A stretch of DNA of 64,000 bases, taken from the NCBI GenBank assembly GCA_946479505.1, contig CAMLGC010000008.1, positions 8,347 through 72,346 of the forward strand. The letters run 5' to 3'. A program made the translations under genes and the position numbers. This DNA is from an uncultured Sphingomonadaceae bacterium. GTDB taxonomy: Bacteria > Pseudomonadota > Alphaproteobacteria > Sphingomonadales > Sphingomonadaceae. The first letter of the stretch is position 1, and each line of letters starts with the position of its first letter. Shown here in pieces: positions 26,411-35,666 of this stretch. The notes below the pieces were generated by a model. It saw only the letters and a list, made by a program, of their open reading frames with translations, had not been told where the DNA came from and did not search any database.

Positions 26411-29400
26411 CGGAGGCCGCGCAGAAGGCGGCCGCCCGTGCCCGCATTGCCGAGCTGGTCGCCAAATTCAAACGCAATGAAGCTGATTATCTCAGTGCCG
26501 CCTACAACGAGACACAGGCGCGAACCGACTATATCACCCCGCTCCTCGTGGCCTTGGGCTGGGACGTTTATAACGCGAAGGGCCAGTCCCTTGGGCTGCG
26601 CGAGGTGGTGGAGGAGGCCACCGTCGAGGTCGGCGAGGAGAAACTGTCCAAGCGGCCGGACTATGAATTGCGCCTTGCGCGTCAGCGTAAGCTGTTCGTC
26701 GAGGCGAAGAAGCCCAGCGTTCGGATTGATCGCAGCAGGGATGCGGCCTTCCAGACGAGGCGCTACGGATATTCGGCCAGCCTGCCGATTTCGGTTCTGA
26801 CGAACTTCCATCAACTCGCCATTTACGATTGCGTGCCGCTTCCTGGCGCAACCGACGAGGCCCACGTCGCGCGCATGACGCTGATCGGATACGAAGAGTT
26901 CGACGCGCGATTTGATGAGTTATGGGCGTTGCTATCGCGCAGTGTCGTATATTCCGGCGACTTCGACCGCCGCTTTGCGGTCGATGTCACGCGGCACGGC
27001 GCAGAGCAGTTTGATGATTTCTTCCTGCGCCAGGTGCGGTCGTGGCGCGAACGCCTGGCGGTCGACATACACCATCACAGCCCGAACCTGACACCGCCCG
27101 AGCTGACCTATGCGGTGCAGCTCTTCCTTTCGCGCATCGTGTTCCTGCGTATCTGCGAAGATCGCGATATTGAGCGTTATGAGACGTTGCGGGGATTGGT
27201 CGCCGCCAACGCCTTCGACGCGCTTATGGTCGAACTCCGGCGCGCTGATGCCTTTTACGATTCGGGCCTTTTCCGCCTGCTGGACGATGAACGGCTGGGA
27301 ATCCGTATCAGCGATGACGTGCTGAGCGGGATCATCGAGGAGCTTTACTACCCGCAGAGTCCCTACACCTTCGCCGTCGTTGAAACGGAAGTGCTGGGCG
27401 AAATCTACGAACAGTTCCTTGGGGAGGTGATAACCTTCACCGATCAGGGTTTGGTCGAGATCACGGCAAAGCCCGAGGTGCGGGAGAGCGGTGGCGTGGT
27501 TCCCACCCCGCGCTACATTGTCGATGCCATCGTGCAGCGGACCATGGGGCCGGCGATCGCCGGCAAGTCGCCCGCGGCGCTGGCGGATTTCACCGTTGCC
27601 GATATCTGCTGCGGTTCGGGCATCTTCCTTCTGTCAATGTTTGAGTTTCTGACCGACCATTATCTCGCATGGTATCAGGCCAACGATCGCGCCAAACATG
27701 TCGGCCGCACGATCTATGAAGTCGCAGAGGGTCAATGGCGTCTCACGTTCGACGAAAAGCGCCGTATTCTTCTCGCCCATGTGCGCGGCGTCGATATTGA
27801 TCCCAACGCCGTCGAAGTTGCCCGCTTCAGCCTGATGCTGAAGCTCATCGAGGACGAAACCGGCGTCGGCCTGCGTGAATTCGTCGATCGGACGGGCACG
27901 CCCGCTCTCCCCGCGCTTGATGACACCTTGCGCGCGGGTAATAGTTTGGTCAGCCAGGTCGAATGGACGGCGGCGCGAGGCGCGCTACCGCATCGCTTGT
28001 TCGAGAAGGTTAATCCATTCAGTTGGCCGAACGAATTTCCGGCCGAACACGCGCGGCAGGGATTTGACGTCATCGTCGGAAATCCGCCCTATATTCGCAT
28101 TCAGAACATGCAGGCCTACTCGCCCGAGGAGGCCGCGTTCTACAACAGCCGGCAATCGCCCTACACGACAGCGCGGCAGGACAATTTCGACAAATACGCG
28201 CTCTTTATCGAGCGATCCCTGAGCCTCACCAAGCCTGCAGGCCGTCTTGGTTTCATCGTACCGCACAAGTTCATGGTGGTTCAGTCGGGGCGCGCCCTGC
28301 GTCAGCTCGTGACCGCCCCGCAAACGGTCGAAGAGATTGTCCATTTCGGCGTCCAGCAGGTATTTGGCCGCCAAGCCCTGAACTATACCTGCATCCTGAT
28401 CCTCGATCGCACCGGCACCGCCGACATAGGCGTGGAGCGTGTCGCTGAACTGGAGGCCTGGCGCTACGGTTTCGCCGGCAATCAAAGCCGTCTGAATTCG
28501 GCTGATCTGACAGATGCGCCATGGGAATTCGCCGATGAAGAAACACGCGCTCTATTCGCGCGCGTCCGCGCAGCCTGCGGCCGCGAGCTGGGAGAGGCTG
28601 CGGAAATATTCGTTGGCGTCCAGACCAGCAACGACGCGGCATTTATCTTTCGGGAGGTTGCCTCGAACGCCGCCACCTTGACCCTGCGGTGGCAAGGGCG
28701 GGACTGGCCGATCGAGCGCGGCATTGTTCTTCCTTGCATTCATGACGGACGGCTGTTCCCCTACACGCGCGCCGAGGCCAATGCGTGGATGATCTTTCCT
28801 TATGAGGTCGTGCCCGGCGGCAAGGGGCAGATCGCGCGGCTGATCCAGCCCGCCGATATGGCTGCCCACTATCCCTTGGCGCTTGCCTACCTGACGGCGC
28901 GACGCGAGGAGCTTGAACGGCGCAATATCGTCGGCGGCGCGGCTGCCGATCGTCAGTTCTACCAGTTCGGCCGCTCGCAGAGTCTCACCAAGTTCAATTC
29001 GCCCAAGATTATCCTGCCGATTTTGTCGCGAGAAGCGCGGTATGCCTATGACGAAGATAATGTCATTATGACCGGCGGCGGCAACGGGCCTTATTATCTC
29101 ATCCGCCCGCGTGACGGCGCAGATGAAACAAATCATTTTCTGCTCGCCATCCTCCATCATCCTCTATGCGAGGCCATGGTGCGGACGAATACGAGCGCCT
29201 TTCAAGGCGGATATTATTCGCACGGCAAGCAGTTCATCAAGCATCTGCCGATCCCGGCGGCCACGCCCGCCCAGCGCGCCGATATCGAGCAACTGGTGGG
29301 CGAAATGATCGCTGCGACTGATGGGTTCAAGGCCGCCCGCACACCCCATAACTACAAGCTGCAGGAACGGCGGATCGCGGAGTTGCGCGTGGACATAGAG

Positions 29401-29475
29401 GCGCGAGTGAGTGCGCTCTACGGCCTTTCGGCTGCCGACCTCATGGTGGTTGCGGCCGTCCCGGTGCCGGCATGA
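26407..29475 (+). CDS. Type IIG-like restriction-methylation enzyme
   Basis: 1022 aa. A PD-(D/E)xK nuclease is near the N-terminus: RPDYELRL with D85, then VEAKKP with E99 and K101. A helical linker leads to the methylase: motif I DICCGSGIF (about 399-407) and catalytic NPPY (559-562). The last 300 residues, with AFQGGYYSHGKQFIKHLPIP, look like a TaqI/Eco57I-type specificity domain. One chain therefore cuts and methylates. With the separate methylase it fits the Eco57I arrangement (RM plus M). Recognition site unknown. Both catalytic centres look intact. Confidence 0.88.
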   Translation: MTEAAQKAAARARIAELVAKFKRNEADYLSAAYNETQARTDYITPLLVALGWDVYNAKGQSLGLREVVEEATVEVGEEKLSKRPDYELRLARQRKLFVEAKKPSVRIDRSRDAAFQTRRYGYSASLPISVLTNFHQLAIYDCVPLPGATDEAHVARMTLIGYEEFDARFDELWALLSRSVVYSGDFDRRFAVDVTRHGAEQFDDFFLRQVRSWRERLAVDIHHHSPNLTPPELTYAVQLFLSRIVFLRICEDRDIERYETLRGLVAANAFDALMVELRRADAFYDSGLFRLLDDERLGIRISDDVLSGIIEELYYPQSPYTFAVVETEVLGEIYEQFLGEVITFTDQGLVEITAKPEVRESGGVVPTPRYIVDAIVQRTMGPAIAGKSPAALADFTVADICCGSGIFLLSMFEFLTDHYLAWYQANDRAKHVGRTIYEVAEGQWRLTFDEKRRILLAHVRGVDIDPNAVEVARFSLMLKLIEDETGVGLREFVDRTGTPALPALDDTLRAGNSLVSQVEWTAARGALPHRLFEKVNPFSWPNEFPAEHARQGFDVIVGNPPYIRIQNMQAYSPEEAAFYNSRQSPYTTARQDNFDKYALFIERSLSLTKPAGRLGFIVPHKFMVVQSGRALRQLVTAPQTVEEIVHFGVQQVFGRQALNYTCILILDRTGTADIGVERVAELEAWRYGFAGNQSRLNSADLTDAPWEFADEETRALFARVRAACGRELGEAAEIFVGVQTSNDAAFIFREVASNAATLTLRWQGRDWPIERGIVLPCIHDGRLFPYTRAEANAWMIFPYEVVPGGKGQIARLIQPADMAAHYPLALAYLTARREELERRNIVGGAAADRQFYQFGRSQSLTKFNSPKIILPILSREARYAYDEDNVIMTGGGNGPYYLIRPRDGADETNHFLLAILHHPLCEAMVRTNTSAFQGGYYSHGKQFIKHLPIPAATPAQRADIEQLVGEMIAATDGFKAARTPHNYKLQERRIAELRVDIEARVSALYGLSAADLMVVAAVPVPA

Positions 29476-29508
29476 TCGGAAAAATATAACAAAGGGAGCC
29501 GGGGGACG

Positions 29509-29640
29509 ATGCTTCGCAAAATCATTTCAGTTCACAACGTCGGGCGGTTCCGCAGCTCGGCAACAACCCCTGATCCCCAGCCTGCCAAGCACACAATGAT
29601 TACGGGTGCGAACGCCATAAGCCTGCTTGAGAATCCGTCA
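29509..29640 (+). pseudogene. Truncated AAA-type ATPase gene (N-terminal stump)
   Basis: With GGGAG upstream, the frame starts MLRKIISVHNVGRFRSSA and continues to KHTMITGANA. This looks like the first 35-40 residues of a RecF/RloC-like ABC-type ATPase, where a Walker A loop (GxxGxGKT) should follow TGANA. Here it breaks off into unrelated, basic, low-quality sequence with no Walker motif. The open frame runs on to 30159 but the later part does not look like protein. A third gene of the defence locus was probably lost by deletion. Confidence 0.5.
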
Positions 29641-30427
29641 GAGTCGGGGTGTAATCGGGCTAATTCTGGCGCTCCGACGTCAATCCTTCGATCGCGCGGC
29701 GCAACAAGCTCACCTCACGGCGCAAGGCTGCGAAGGCGCTGGTGGATCATCATGCGCGACCGGCGGATTGGCGTATGGTTCCATGCGCTAAACTACGACC
29801 GCTTTCGGCGTCGCCGAGTGATCCGCCGAACGGCCGAGATTAGGGCGCAATCCCGACATACCGCTCCGTCACACATGCCGCCAACATGCGACCGGGGGGC
29901 GTTTCGGCTGTCACAGGCCGGACATTCTTTTGGAGCGCATGCTGTCCTTGCAGACGAGCCGACCGGCTTTGACGCCTCGCGCCTGGCCGGCGCGACCGCG
30001 CTCTCCGGCTTGGCTGCGCCATCGCCGCCGAGCCGCGTTGCGTCTCGGCCTCCGGTGTCGATCCCTGGCGCGAACACCCTTCGGCTGTTCCGATGGCGCG
30101 GGGCTGCTGACGCGCTCTGCCGGTCGGCTTCGCATTCCCGGACAGGGCGCGGTGTCTGATCGCGGCCCCGCCCGCACTCGCGCTTGGCGATCGGTCGGTG
30201 CGCCCGGCCAGACTTGCCTGCGACGCTGCCGCAGCCTGCGCCTTGCCGACCTTGCACCTTGCTCCTCACGCTGCCGCGCGGGTGCCTGCTTTTGCCTTGG
30301 CGAAGACGCTTGAGAGCAAGAGCGCGCGCGGCCCGTGCCGGGTTCATCTGAATTGGAGAGGCGGGCCGGCCATGTGCCTTCTCTTGCGAGTTGGCGGCGC
30401 GGCCGCCTCCGGCTAGGAATGAGAAAG
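29641..30427 (+). other. Gene-poor stretch after the defence locus
   Basis: About 790 bases with no supportable gene. The first part is remnant sequence after the ATPase stump. From about 29.9 kb it becomes GC-rich with short repeats like the other ICE spacers, so the return to element backbone is probably near there. Open frames on both strands have arginine-rich, biased composition and are taken as chance. Confidence 0.5.
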
Positions 30428-31330
30428 ATGAAAACCGGCCTCGATCACCTTCCGCCATCGAAACAGCGTGACCTCGCGCACATCGTGCGCGTCATCTTTG
30501 AGGAGTTCGAGGCGGCGACGCGCGGGAGCGCGGGCAAGCAGGCGCGCATTCTGAAGTTGGTGCTCTACGGCTCCTATGCTCGGGGCGATTGGGTCGATGA
30601 TCCGATCGGCGGCTACAAATCCGACTATGACATCCTCGTTGTGGTCAACTATCAGCGGCTCACCGATTTCGTGGATTATTGGTCGGCGACCGAGGATCGG
30701 CTGATGCGCGAGATGATGATCGCCAAGTCGCTCAGTGCGCCCGTCAACCTGATCGTCCATACGCTGAAGGAGGTGAACCGCGAACTCGAACACGGTCGAC
30801 CGTTTTTCCTCGACATCATTCGGCAAGGGGTGGCGCTCTACGAAGCGGAGGGCTTCTGCTTCACTCAGCCGCGGGAGCTACCGCCCGAAATGGCGCATGC
30901 TGAAGCGGAAACACATTTCACGGAATGGTTTTCTAGCGCTGCCGCCTTTGCGCAGGGAGCCACTTATTATCGGGAAATCGGACGTCCAAAAGAAGCTGCT
31001 TTTAATTACCATCAAGCGGTCGAGCGTTTCTATCATTGCACGTTGCTTGTGTTGACCCTCTACAGCCCGAAATCGCACAAGCTCAATTTCCTGCGATCGC
31101 ATTGCGAGGAGCTCGCGCCCGAGTTGATCGATGCCTGGCCGCGCGACGACAAGTTTTCCCGTCGCTGTTTCGAGTTGCTGCGGCTGGCCTACGTGAACGC
31201 CCGCTATTCCCCCGAATACAAGGTGACCGACGAGGAGATGCGCTGGATCGCCGAGCGCGTCGGAATTCTCCAGACATTGGTGAAAGAGGTTTGCGAGCGC
31301 CGGCTCGCGGCATCACCTGATCGCGGTTAG
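30428..31330 (+). CDS. Nucleotidyltransferase-HEPN fusion protein
   Basis: 300 aa. The N-terminal half is a MNT-type nucleotidyltransferase: KLVLYGSYARGDW (GS at about 47-48) and SDYDILVVV supply the G-S and D-x-D catalytic features. The C-terminal half (from TEWFSSAAAFAQGA, with FNYHQAVERFYHC) is a HEPN four-helix domain. Separate MNT and HEPN genes form toxin-antitoxin pairs in which MNT modifies and silences the HEPN RNase; the fused form next to traG is common on such ICEs and its role is unclear. An ATG at 30419 is an alternative start. Confidence 0.82.
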   Translation: MKTGLDHLPPSKQRDLAHIVRVIFEEFEAATRGSAGKQARILKLVLYGSYARGDWVDDPIGGYKSDYDILVVVNYQRLTDFVDYWSATEDRLMREMMIAKSLSAPVNLIVHTLKEVNRELEHGRPFFLDIIRQGVALYEAEGFCFTQPRELPPEMAHAEAETHFTEWFSSAAAFAQGATYYREIGRPKEAAFNYHQAVERFYHCTLLVLTLYSPKSHKLNFLRSHCEELAPELIDAWPRDDKFSRRCFELLRLAYVNARYSPEYKVTDEEMRWIAERVGILQTLVKEVCERRLAASPDRG

Positions 31331-31646
31331 CGCTGGATTCTTCATGCCTGCTGCGGCGAGCAGCCGATGCTTGTCCGTGTCGTTGCCTCGTGCCTAAAAC
31401 GGGGGCGTCGCCGTTCGGCGGCCGCGGCGTCCGGAAGGATTGCCGGCGCTATAGCCAAGGCGCCGGCACATGTTCTCAAGCATGTTCTCACATCCATCCG
31501 TGGCGCCGCGTACTGGCGATTTCGTCGAGTGGTAGCCGCGTTCGGCCCATCTGGTCCCATCAGCACCGTTCCGTTTGACGCCGCCACGGCAGAGCATGGT
31601 GCCCGTTCACGCCTGACCCTGGTGGTCGGCGAACGGGAGCTTCGAC
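31331..31646 (+). repeat. Spacer upstream of traG with hairpin and tandem repeat
   Basis: TGCCGGCG at 31441-31448 pairs with CGCCGGCA at 31461-31468. This is followed directly by two copies of CATGTTCTCA (31469-31478 and 31481-31490) on a 12-base period. The arrangement suggests a protein-binding site about 160 bases before traG, perhaps for an AlpA-like or RHH regulator of the transfer operon. No gene is seen. Confidence 0.5.
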
Positions 31647-33665
31647 GTGACGCCCACCAAGCTGCTGATCGGTCAAATCCTGATCGTCTTCGGAATCGTT
31701 CTCGCAGGGCTGTGGGCGGCAACCCAATGGGCGGCCGCCGAGCTTGCCTATCAGCCTGAGCTTGGGCTTCCTTGGTTCCGCTTTGGCACTCTGCCAGTCT
31801 ATCGTCCCTGGGCGCTGTTCGGCTGGTGGTACCATTATGATGCCTATGCGCCGCGCATCTTTGATCGGGCCGGAATGGTGGCGGGGGCGAGCGGGTTTGT
31901 TGGGTGCGCCGCCGCCGTTGCCGGCTCGCTGTGGCGCGCGCGGCAGGCGCGGCATGTCACGACCTATGGGTCGGCGCGCTGGGCAGAGCCGCGCGAGATG
32001 CGCGGGGCCGGGCTGTTTGGCGATGCCGGGGTGTTCCTCGGCCGTTGGGACGACCGCTATCTCCGCCACGACGGACCCGAGCATGTCATGGCGTTCGCTC
32101 CCACGCGCTCCGGCAAGGGCGTCGGCCTCGTCGTGCCGACCCTGCTCTCCTGGACCGGCTCGGCCGTCATCCATGACATTAAGGGCGAAAACTGGGAACT
32201 GACGGCCGGCTGGCGGGCCAAATTCTCGCACTGCCTGATGTTCAACCCGACCGATCCGCGGTCGGCGCACTACAATCCGCTGCTCGAGGTGCGGCGCGGG
32301 GCCAACGAGGTCCGCGACGTCCAGAACATCGCCGATATCCTCGTCGATCCCGAAGGCGCGCTCGAGCGGCGCAACCATTGGGAGAAGACCAGCCATTCGC
32401 TGCTGGTCGGCGCCATTCTCCACGTCCTCTATGCAGAGGAAGAAAAGACGCTCGCGCGCGTCGCGACCTTCCTTTCCGACCCGCAGCGAAGCTTCATCGA
32501 CACATTAAAGCGGATGATGTCGACCAATCACCTCGGCGACAAAGAGCACCCGCGCGTCCATCCCGTCGTCGCTTCGGCCGCGCGCGAGCTCCTCAACAAA
32601 TCGGACAACGAGCGCTCGGGCGTGCTCTCGACCGCGATGTCGTTCCTCGGCCTCTATCGCGATCCGACCGTCGCCGAGGTCACCTCGCGCTGCGACTGGC
32701 GGATCGCCGATCTCATGGAAGCAAAGCAGCCGCTGTCGCTCTATTTGGTCATCCCGCCGTCGGACATCAGCCGCACCAAGCCGCTGGTGCGCCTCGTGCT
32801 CAACCAGATCGGCCGTCGCCTGACCGAGCAGCTCGATGCGCGCGGCGAGCGCGGCTCTCGCCGCCAGCTCTTGATGATGCTCGACGAATTCCCTGCGCTC
32901 GGACGGCTCGACTTCTTCGAGACGAGCCTCGCCTTCATGGCCGGGTACGGCATCCGCGCCTTCCTGATCGCGCAAAGCCTCAACCAGATCGAAAAGGCCT
33001 ATGGCGACCACAATTCGATTCTCGACAATTGTCATGTCCGCGTCGCGTTCGCGACCAATGACGAGCGCACGGCCAAGCGCATTTCCGACGCGCTCGGCAC
33101 AGCGACCGAGCAGCGCGCGATGCGCAACTATGCCGGTCACCGGCTCGCGCCCTGGCTCGCGCATGTCATGGTCAGCCGCCAGGAAACCGCCCGCGCGCTC
33201 CTGACCCCCGGCGAGGTCATGCAGCTCCCGGCCGACGAAGAGCTCGTGCTCGTCTCGGGGCTCGCCCCGATCCGGGCGCGCAAGCTGCTTTATTATGCCG
33301 ATGCCAACTTCGCTCAGCGTGTTCTGGAGCCGCCGCAGCTGGTGGCGGGCGCGTATGCGGACCGGCCCGCGCAGCGGGCTGACGATTGGGTGCGGCAGCG
33401 TTGCCGGCCGGACAAACGCCTCGAACCGGCGACCGATGAGTCCACCGAAAAGCAGGACGATGGCCTCGAGCAGCAGCGGCACCCCGGATTGGCCGAGCAG
33501 TCGGCAAAAGAGCCCGAGCCCGCCGCCGAGCAGAAAGTGGAGGTTGGTGAAGACGACGACGTCGCTGCCGAAGCGCGCGCGATGGATCGTGCTCGCGGCC
33601 TCAGCCCCGTCGCACGCGGCTACGGGCTCGACCGCGACCAGCCCGACCTGGTGCCGGGGTTCTGA
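31647..33665 (+). CDS. traG: Conjugative coupling protein TraG (VirD4-like)
   Basis: 672 aa. Two membrane segments lie near the N-terminus (ILIVFGIVLAGLWAAT; GMVAGASGFVGCAAAVAGSL). Walker A is FAPTRSGKGVG (about residue 149), and Walker B is in LLMMLDEFPALGRLD. This hexameric inner-membrane ATPase brings the relaxase-DNA complex to the Trb channel. The last 110 residues are acidic and disordered, possibly a relaxase-docking tail. It leads the transfer operon, and the RHH gene starts 3 bases later. Confidence 0.94.
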   Translation: MTPTKLLIGQILIVFGIVLAGLWAATQWAAAELAYQPELGLPWFRFGTLPVYRPWALFGWWYHYDAYAPRIFDRAGMVAGASGFVGCAAAVAGSLWRARQARHVTTYGSARWAEPREMRGAGLFGDAGVFLGRWDDRYLRHDGPEHVMAFAPTRSGKGVGLVVPTLLSWTGSAVIHDIKGENWELTAGWRAKFSHCLMFNPTDPRSAHYNPLLEVRRGANEVRDVQNIADILVDPEGALERRNHWEKTSHSLLVGAILHVLYAEEEKTLARVATFLSDPQRSFIDTLKRMMSTNHLGDKEHPRVHPVVASAARELLNKSDNERSGVLSTAMSFLGLYRDPTVAEVTSRCDWRIADLMEAKQPLSLYLVIPPSDISRTKPLVRLVLNQIGRRLTEQLDARGERGSRRQLLMMLDEFPALGRLDFFETSLAFMAGYGIRAFLIAQSLNQIEKAYGDHNSILDNCHVRVAFATNDERTAKRISDALGTATEQRAMRNYAGHRLAPWLAHVMVSRQETARALLTPGEVMQLPADEELVLVSGLAPIRARKLLYYADANFAQRVLEPPQLVAGAYADRPAQRADDWVRQRCRPDKRLEPATDESTEKQDDGLEQQRHPGLAEQSAKEPEPAAEQKVEVGEDDDVAAEARAMDRARGLSPVARGYGLDRDQPDLVPGF

Positions 33666-33668
33666 CCC

Positions 33669-34073
33669 ATGAAGATCCGGCAGAACCTCTATATCGATCG
33701 CGAGATCGGCGAGGCGCTCGAAGCGCTTGCCGCCCGGCGCGGCGGCAACAAATCGCGGATCGTCAACGACGCGCTGGCCGACTGGCTCGCGCGCCGCGCG
33801 ACGCGACAGGTCGATGACCTGCTCAAGGTGCGGCTGAACCGCATCTCGCGCGACTTGGGCCTCGCCCGGCGCGACATCGACATCCTGCTCGAAAGCCTGT
33901 CGCTGTTCGTGCGCTATCAGCTGATGGTCACCGCCCCTTTGCCCGACGCGGACGCGGCGGCGGTCGCCGTCGGCCACGAGCGCTTCGAAAGGTTCGCGGC
34001 ACAGCTCGGCCGCCAGCTCGCCGGCGGCGTCCGCACGCTCGGCGCTGCCCCCGAACCGGAGTCCGGACAATGA
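33669..34073 (+). CDS. Ribbon-helix-helix protein of the traG-trb operon
   Basis: 134 aa. MKIRQNLYIDREIGEALEALAARRGGNKSRIVNDALADWL is a CopG-type ribbon-helix-helix DNA-binding unit; the rest is a helical tail. It sits between traG and trbB with a 4-base overlap to trbB, as in related ICEs. It may regulate the operon or take part in the relaxosome. The stretch RRDIDILLESLSLFVRYQLM is conserved in this group. Confidence 0.82.
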   Translation: MKIRQNLYIDREIGEALEALAARRGGNKSRIVNDALADWLARRATRQVDDLLKVRLNRISRDLGLARRDIDILLESLSLFVRYQLMVTAPLPDADAAAVAVGHERFERFAAQLGRQLAGGVRTLGAAPEPESGQ

Positions 34074-35065
34074 CCGGCGCCGGCTCGACCGACCGCCGTC
34101 GCGCGATGCTGCGCACCGCGATGGGACCCGCGATCGCCGCGGCGCTCGGCGATCCGCGCGTGATCGAGATCATGGTCAATCCCGATGGCGCGCTGCGGCT
34201 CGACCTGCTCGGCGAAGGCCGTGTCGACACCGACCTCAGGCTCGAGGCGGTTCAGGTCGAGCGGATCATCCGTCTCGTTGCCAGCCACGCGCGCACCGAG
34301 GTGCACGCGGGCGCGCCGATCGTCTCGGCCGAGCTCCCGTCCTATGGCCACGGCGCAGCCGAGCGGTTCGAGGGCATCTTGCCTCCCGTTGCGGTGGCGC
34401 CGTGCTTTTCGATCCGAAAGCCCGCCGCCCGGCTCTACACATTGCTCGATTATGTGAACGACGGCATCATGTCCGCCGACGCGGCGCGGCTCCTGTCGCT
34501 TGGCGTGGTCGAGCGGAAGAACATCCTCGTTGCCGGCGGGACCAGTTCGGGCAAGACCACGCTCGCCAACGCGCTCCTCGCCGAAATGGCGCATCTCGAC
34601 GAACGCGTGATCCTCATCGAGGACACACGCGAGCTGCAAAGCCCTGCCGCGGACACGGTGGCGCTGCGCACGCGGCCGGGCCAGGTTTCGATCGCCGATC
34701 TCGTCCGCTCGACGCTGCGGCTACGGCCCGACCGCATCATCGTCGGCGAGGTGCGCGGGCGCGAAGCCCTCGACATGCTCAAGGCCTGGAACACCGGCCA
34801 TCCCGGCGGCATCGCGACCGTCCATGCCAACAGCGCGGGCGCAGCGCTCTATCGGCTCGAGCAGCTCATCCAGGAAGCCGTCGTCACCGTGCCGCGCCGG
34901 CTGATCGCCGACGCCATCGACCTCATCGTGTTCATCGCCGGGCGCGGCCTTGCCCGCCGGGTGGAGACGATCGCGCGCGTCGCCGGCGTCGACGCGCAAG
35001 GCGGCTACGCGGTGGTCGACCTCATTCCCGATCCCACCAGCCATTCCGAAGGAGAGATGCCATGA
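34070..35065 (+). CDS. trbB: TrbB conjugation ATPase (VirB11 family)
   Basis: 331 aa. The Walker A loop GGTSSGKTT (about residue 156), the Asp box VILIEDTRELQ, the Walker B region DRIIVGEVRGREALDML and the His box TGHPGGIATVHANS are all present and intact. TrbB is the hexameric traffic ATPase that powers pilus assembly and substrate transfer at the inner-membrane face. It overlaps both neighbours by 4 bases. Confidence 0.95.
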   Translation: MTGAGSTDRRRAMLRTAMGPAIAAALGDPRVIEIMVNPDGALRLDLLGEGRVDTDLRLEAVQVERIIRLVASHARTEVHAGAPIVSAELPSYGHGAAERFEGILPPVAVAPCFSIRKPAARLYTLLDYVNDGIMSADAARLLSLGVVERKNILVAGGTSSGKTTLANALLAEMAHLDERVILIEDTRELQSPAADTVALRTRPGQVSIADLVRSTLRLRPDRIIVGEVRGREALDMLKAWNTGHPGGIATVHANSAGAALYRLEQLIQEAVVTVPRRLIADAIDLIVFIAGRGLARRVETIARVAGVDAQGGYAVVDLIPDPTSHSEGEMP

Positions 35066-35397
35066 ACCTGACGCAGCGTTTTGCCCGCCATTCAACCGTG
35101 CCGATCAGCGCGGCGACTGCCCTTGCATTGACCATCGCTACCCGCGCGCAGGCCGCCGGGTCGGGCATGCCGTGGGAGGAGCCCCTCCAGCAGGTCCTCG
35201 AATCGGTCCAGGGGCCCGTCGCCAAGATCGTCGCGGTGCTGATCATCATCACCACCGGGCTCGCGCTTGCGTTCGGAGAGACGGCAGGTGGCTTTCGCAA
35301 GCTGATCCAGATCATCTTCGGCCTGTCGATCGCGTTCGCCGCGTCGAGCTTCTTCCTGAGCTTCTTCTCGTTCGGCGGCGGGGCGCTGGTCGCGTGA
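35062..35397 (+). CDS. trbC: TrbC pilin precursor (VirB2 family)
   Basis: 111 aa from ATG 35062, overlapping the trbB stop. A leader ending TRAQA precedes two hydrophobic helices (VAKIVAVLIIITTGLALAFG; LIQIIFGLSIAFAASSFFLS), the usual VirB2/TrbC pilin plan. The TraF peptidase at 7.5 kb is the likely enzyme that trims and cyclises it. It builds the conjugative pilus. Confidence 0.92.
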   Translation: MNLTQRFARHSTVPISAATALALTIATRAQAAGSGMPWEEPLQQVLESVQGPVAKIVAVLIIITTGLALAFGETAGGFRKLIQIIFGLSIAFAASSFFLSFFSFGGGALVA

Positions 35398-35666
35398 ACG
35401 GCACAGGCGCGCATATCGACGGCTTCGAGGCGCCGATCCATCAGAGCCTCGGTGCGCCGATCCTGCTGGGCGGCGCGCCGCGCGGGCTCGCGATCATCAA
35501 CGGCACGCTCGCCGCGGCCGTCGGTCTCGGGCTCCAGCAATGGATCGTCGGGATCGTGCTCTGGGCGGCGGGGCACAGCCTCGCGGTCATGGCCGCGCGG
35601 CGCGATCCCGATTTCGCGCCGGTCTTGCTCCGCCATCTGCGGCAGAAGGGCCATTTCACATGCTGA
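35394..35666 (+). CDS. trbD: TrbD (VirB3 family)
   Basis: 90 aa from a GTG at 35394 that overlaps the trbC stop (GTGA). It has the VirB3 pattern: a short N-terminus with GFEAPIHQSL and two close hydrophobic segments (GLAIINGTLAAAVGLGL; WIVGIVLWAAGHSLAVM). An inner-membrane part of the channel, it works with TrbE, whose gene overlaps by 7 bases. Confidence 0.9.
   Translation: MNGTGAHIDGFEAPIHQSLGAPILLGGAPRGLAIINGTLAAAVGLGLQQWIVGIVLWAAGHSLAVMAARRDPDFAPVLLRHLRQKGHFTC

Noticed and set aside
29793..30458. 221-codon minus-strand open frame
   Set aside because: Arginine-rich biased composition, no ribosome site, no family likeness; it runs into the start of the nucleotidyltransferase-HEPN gene.
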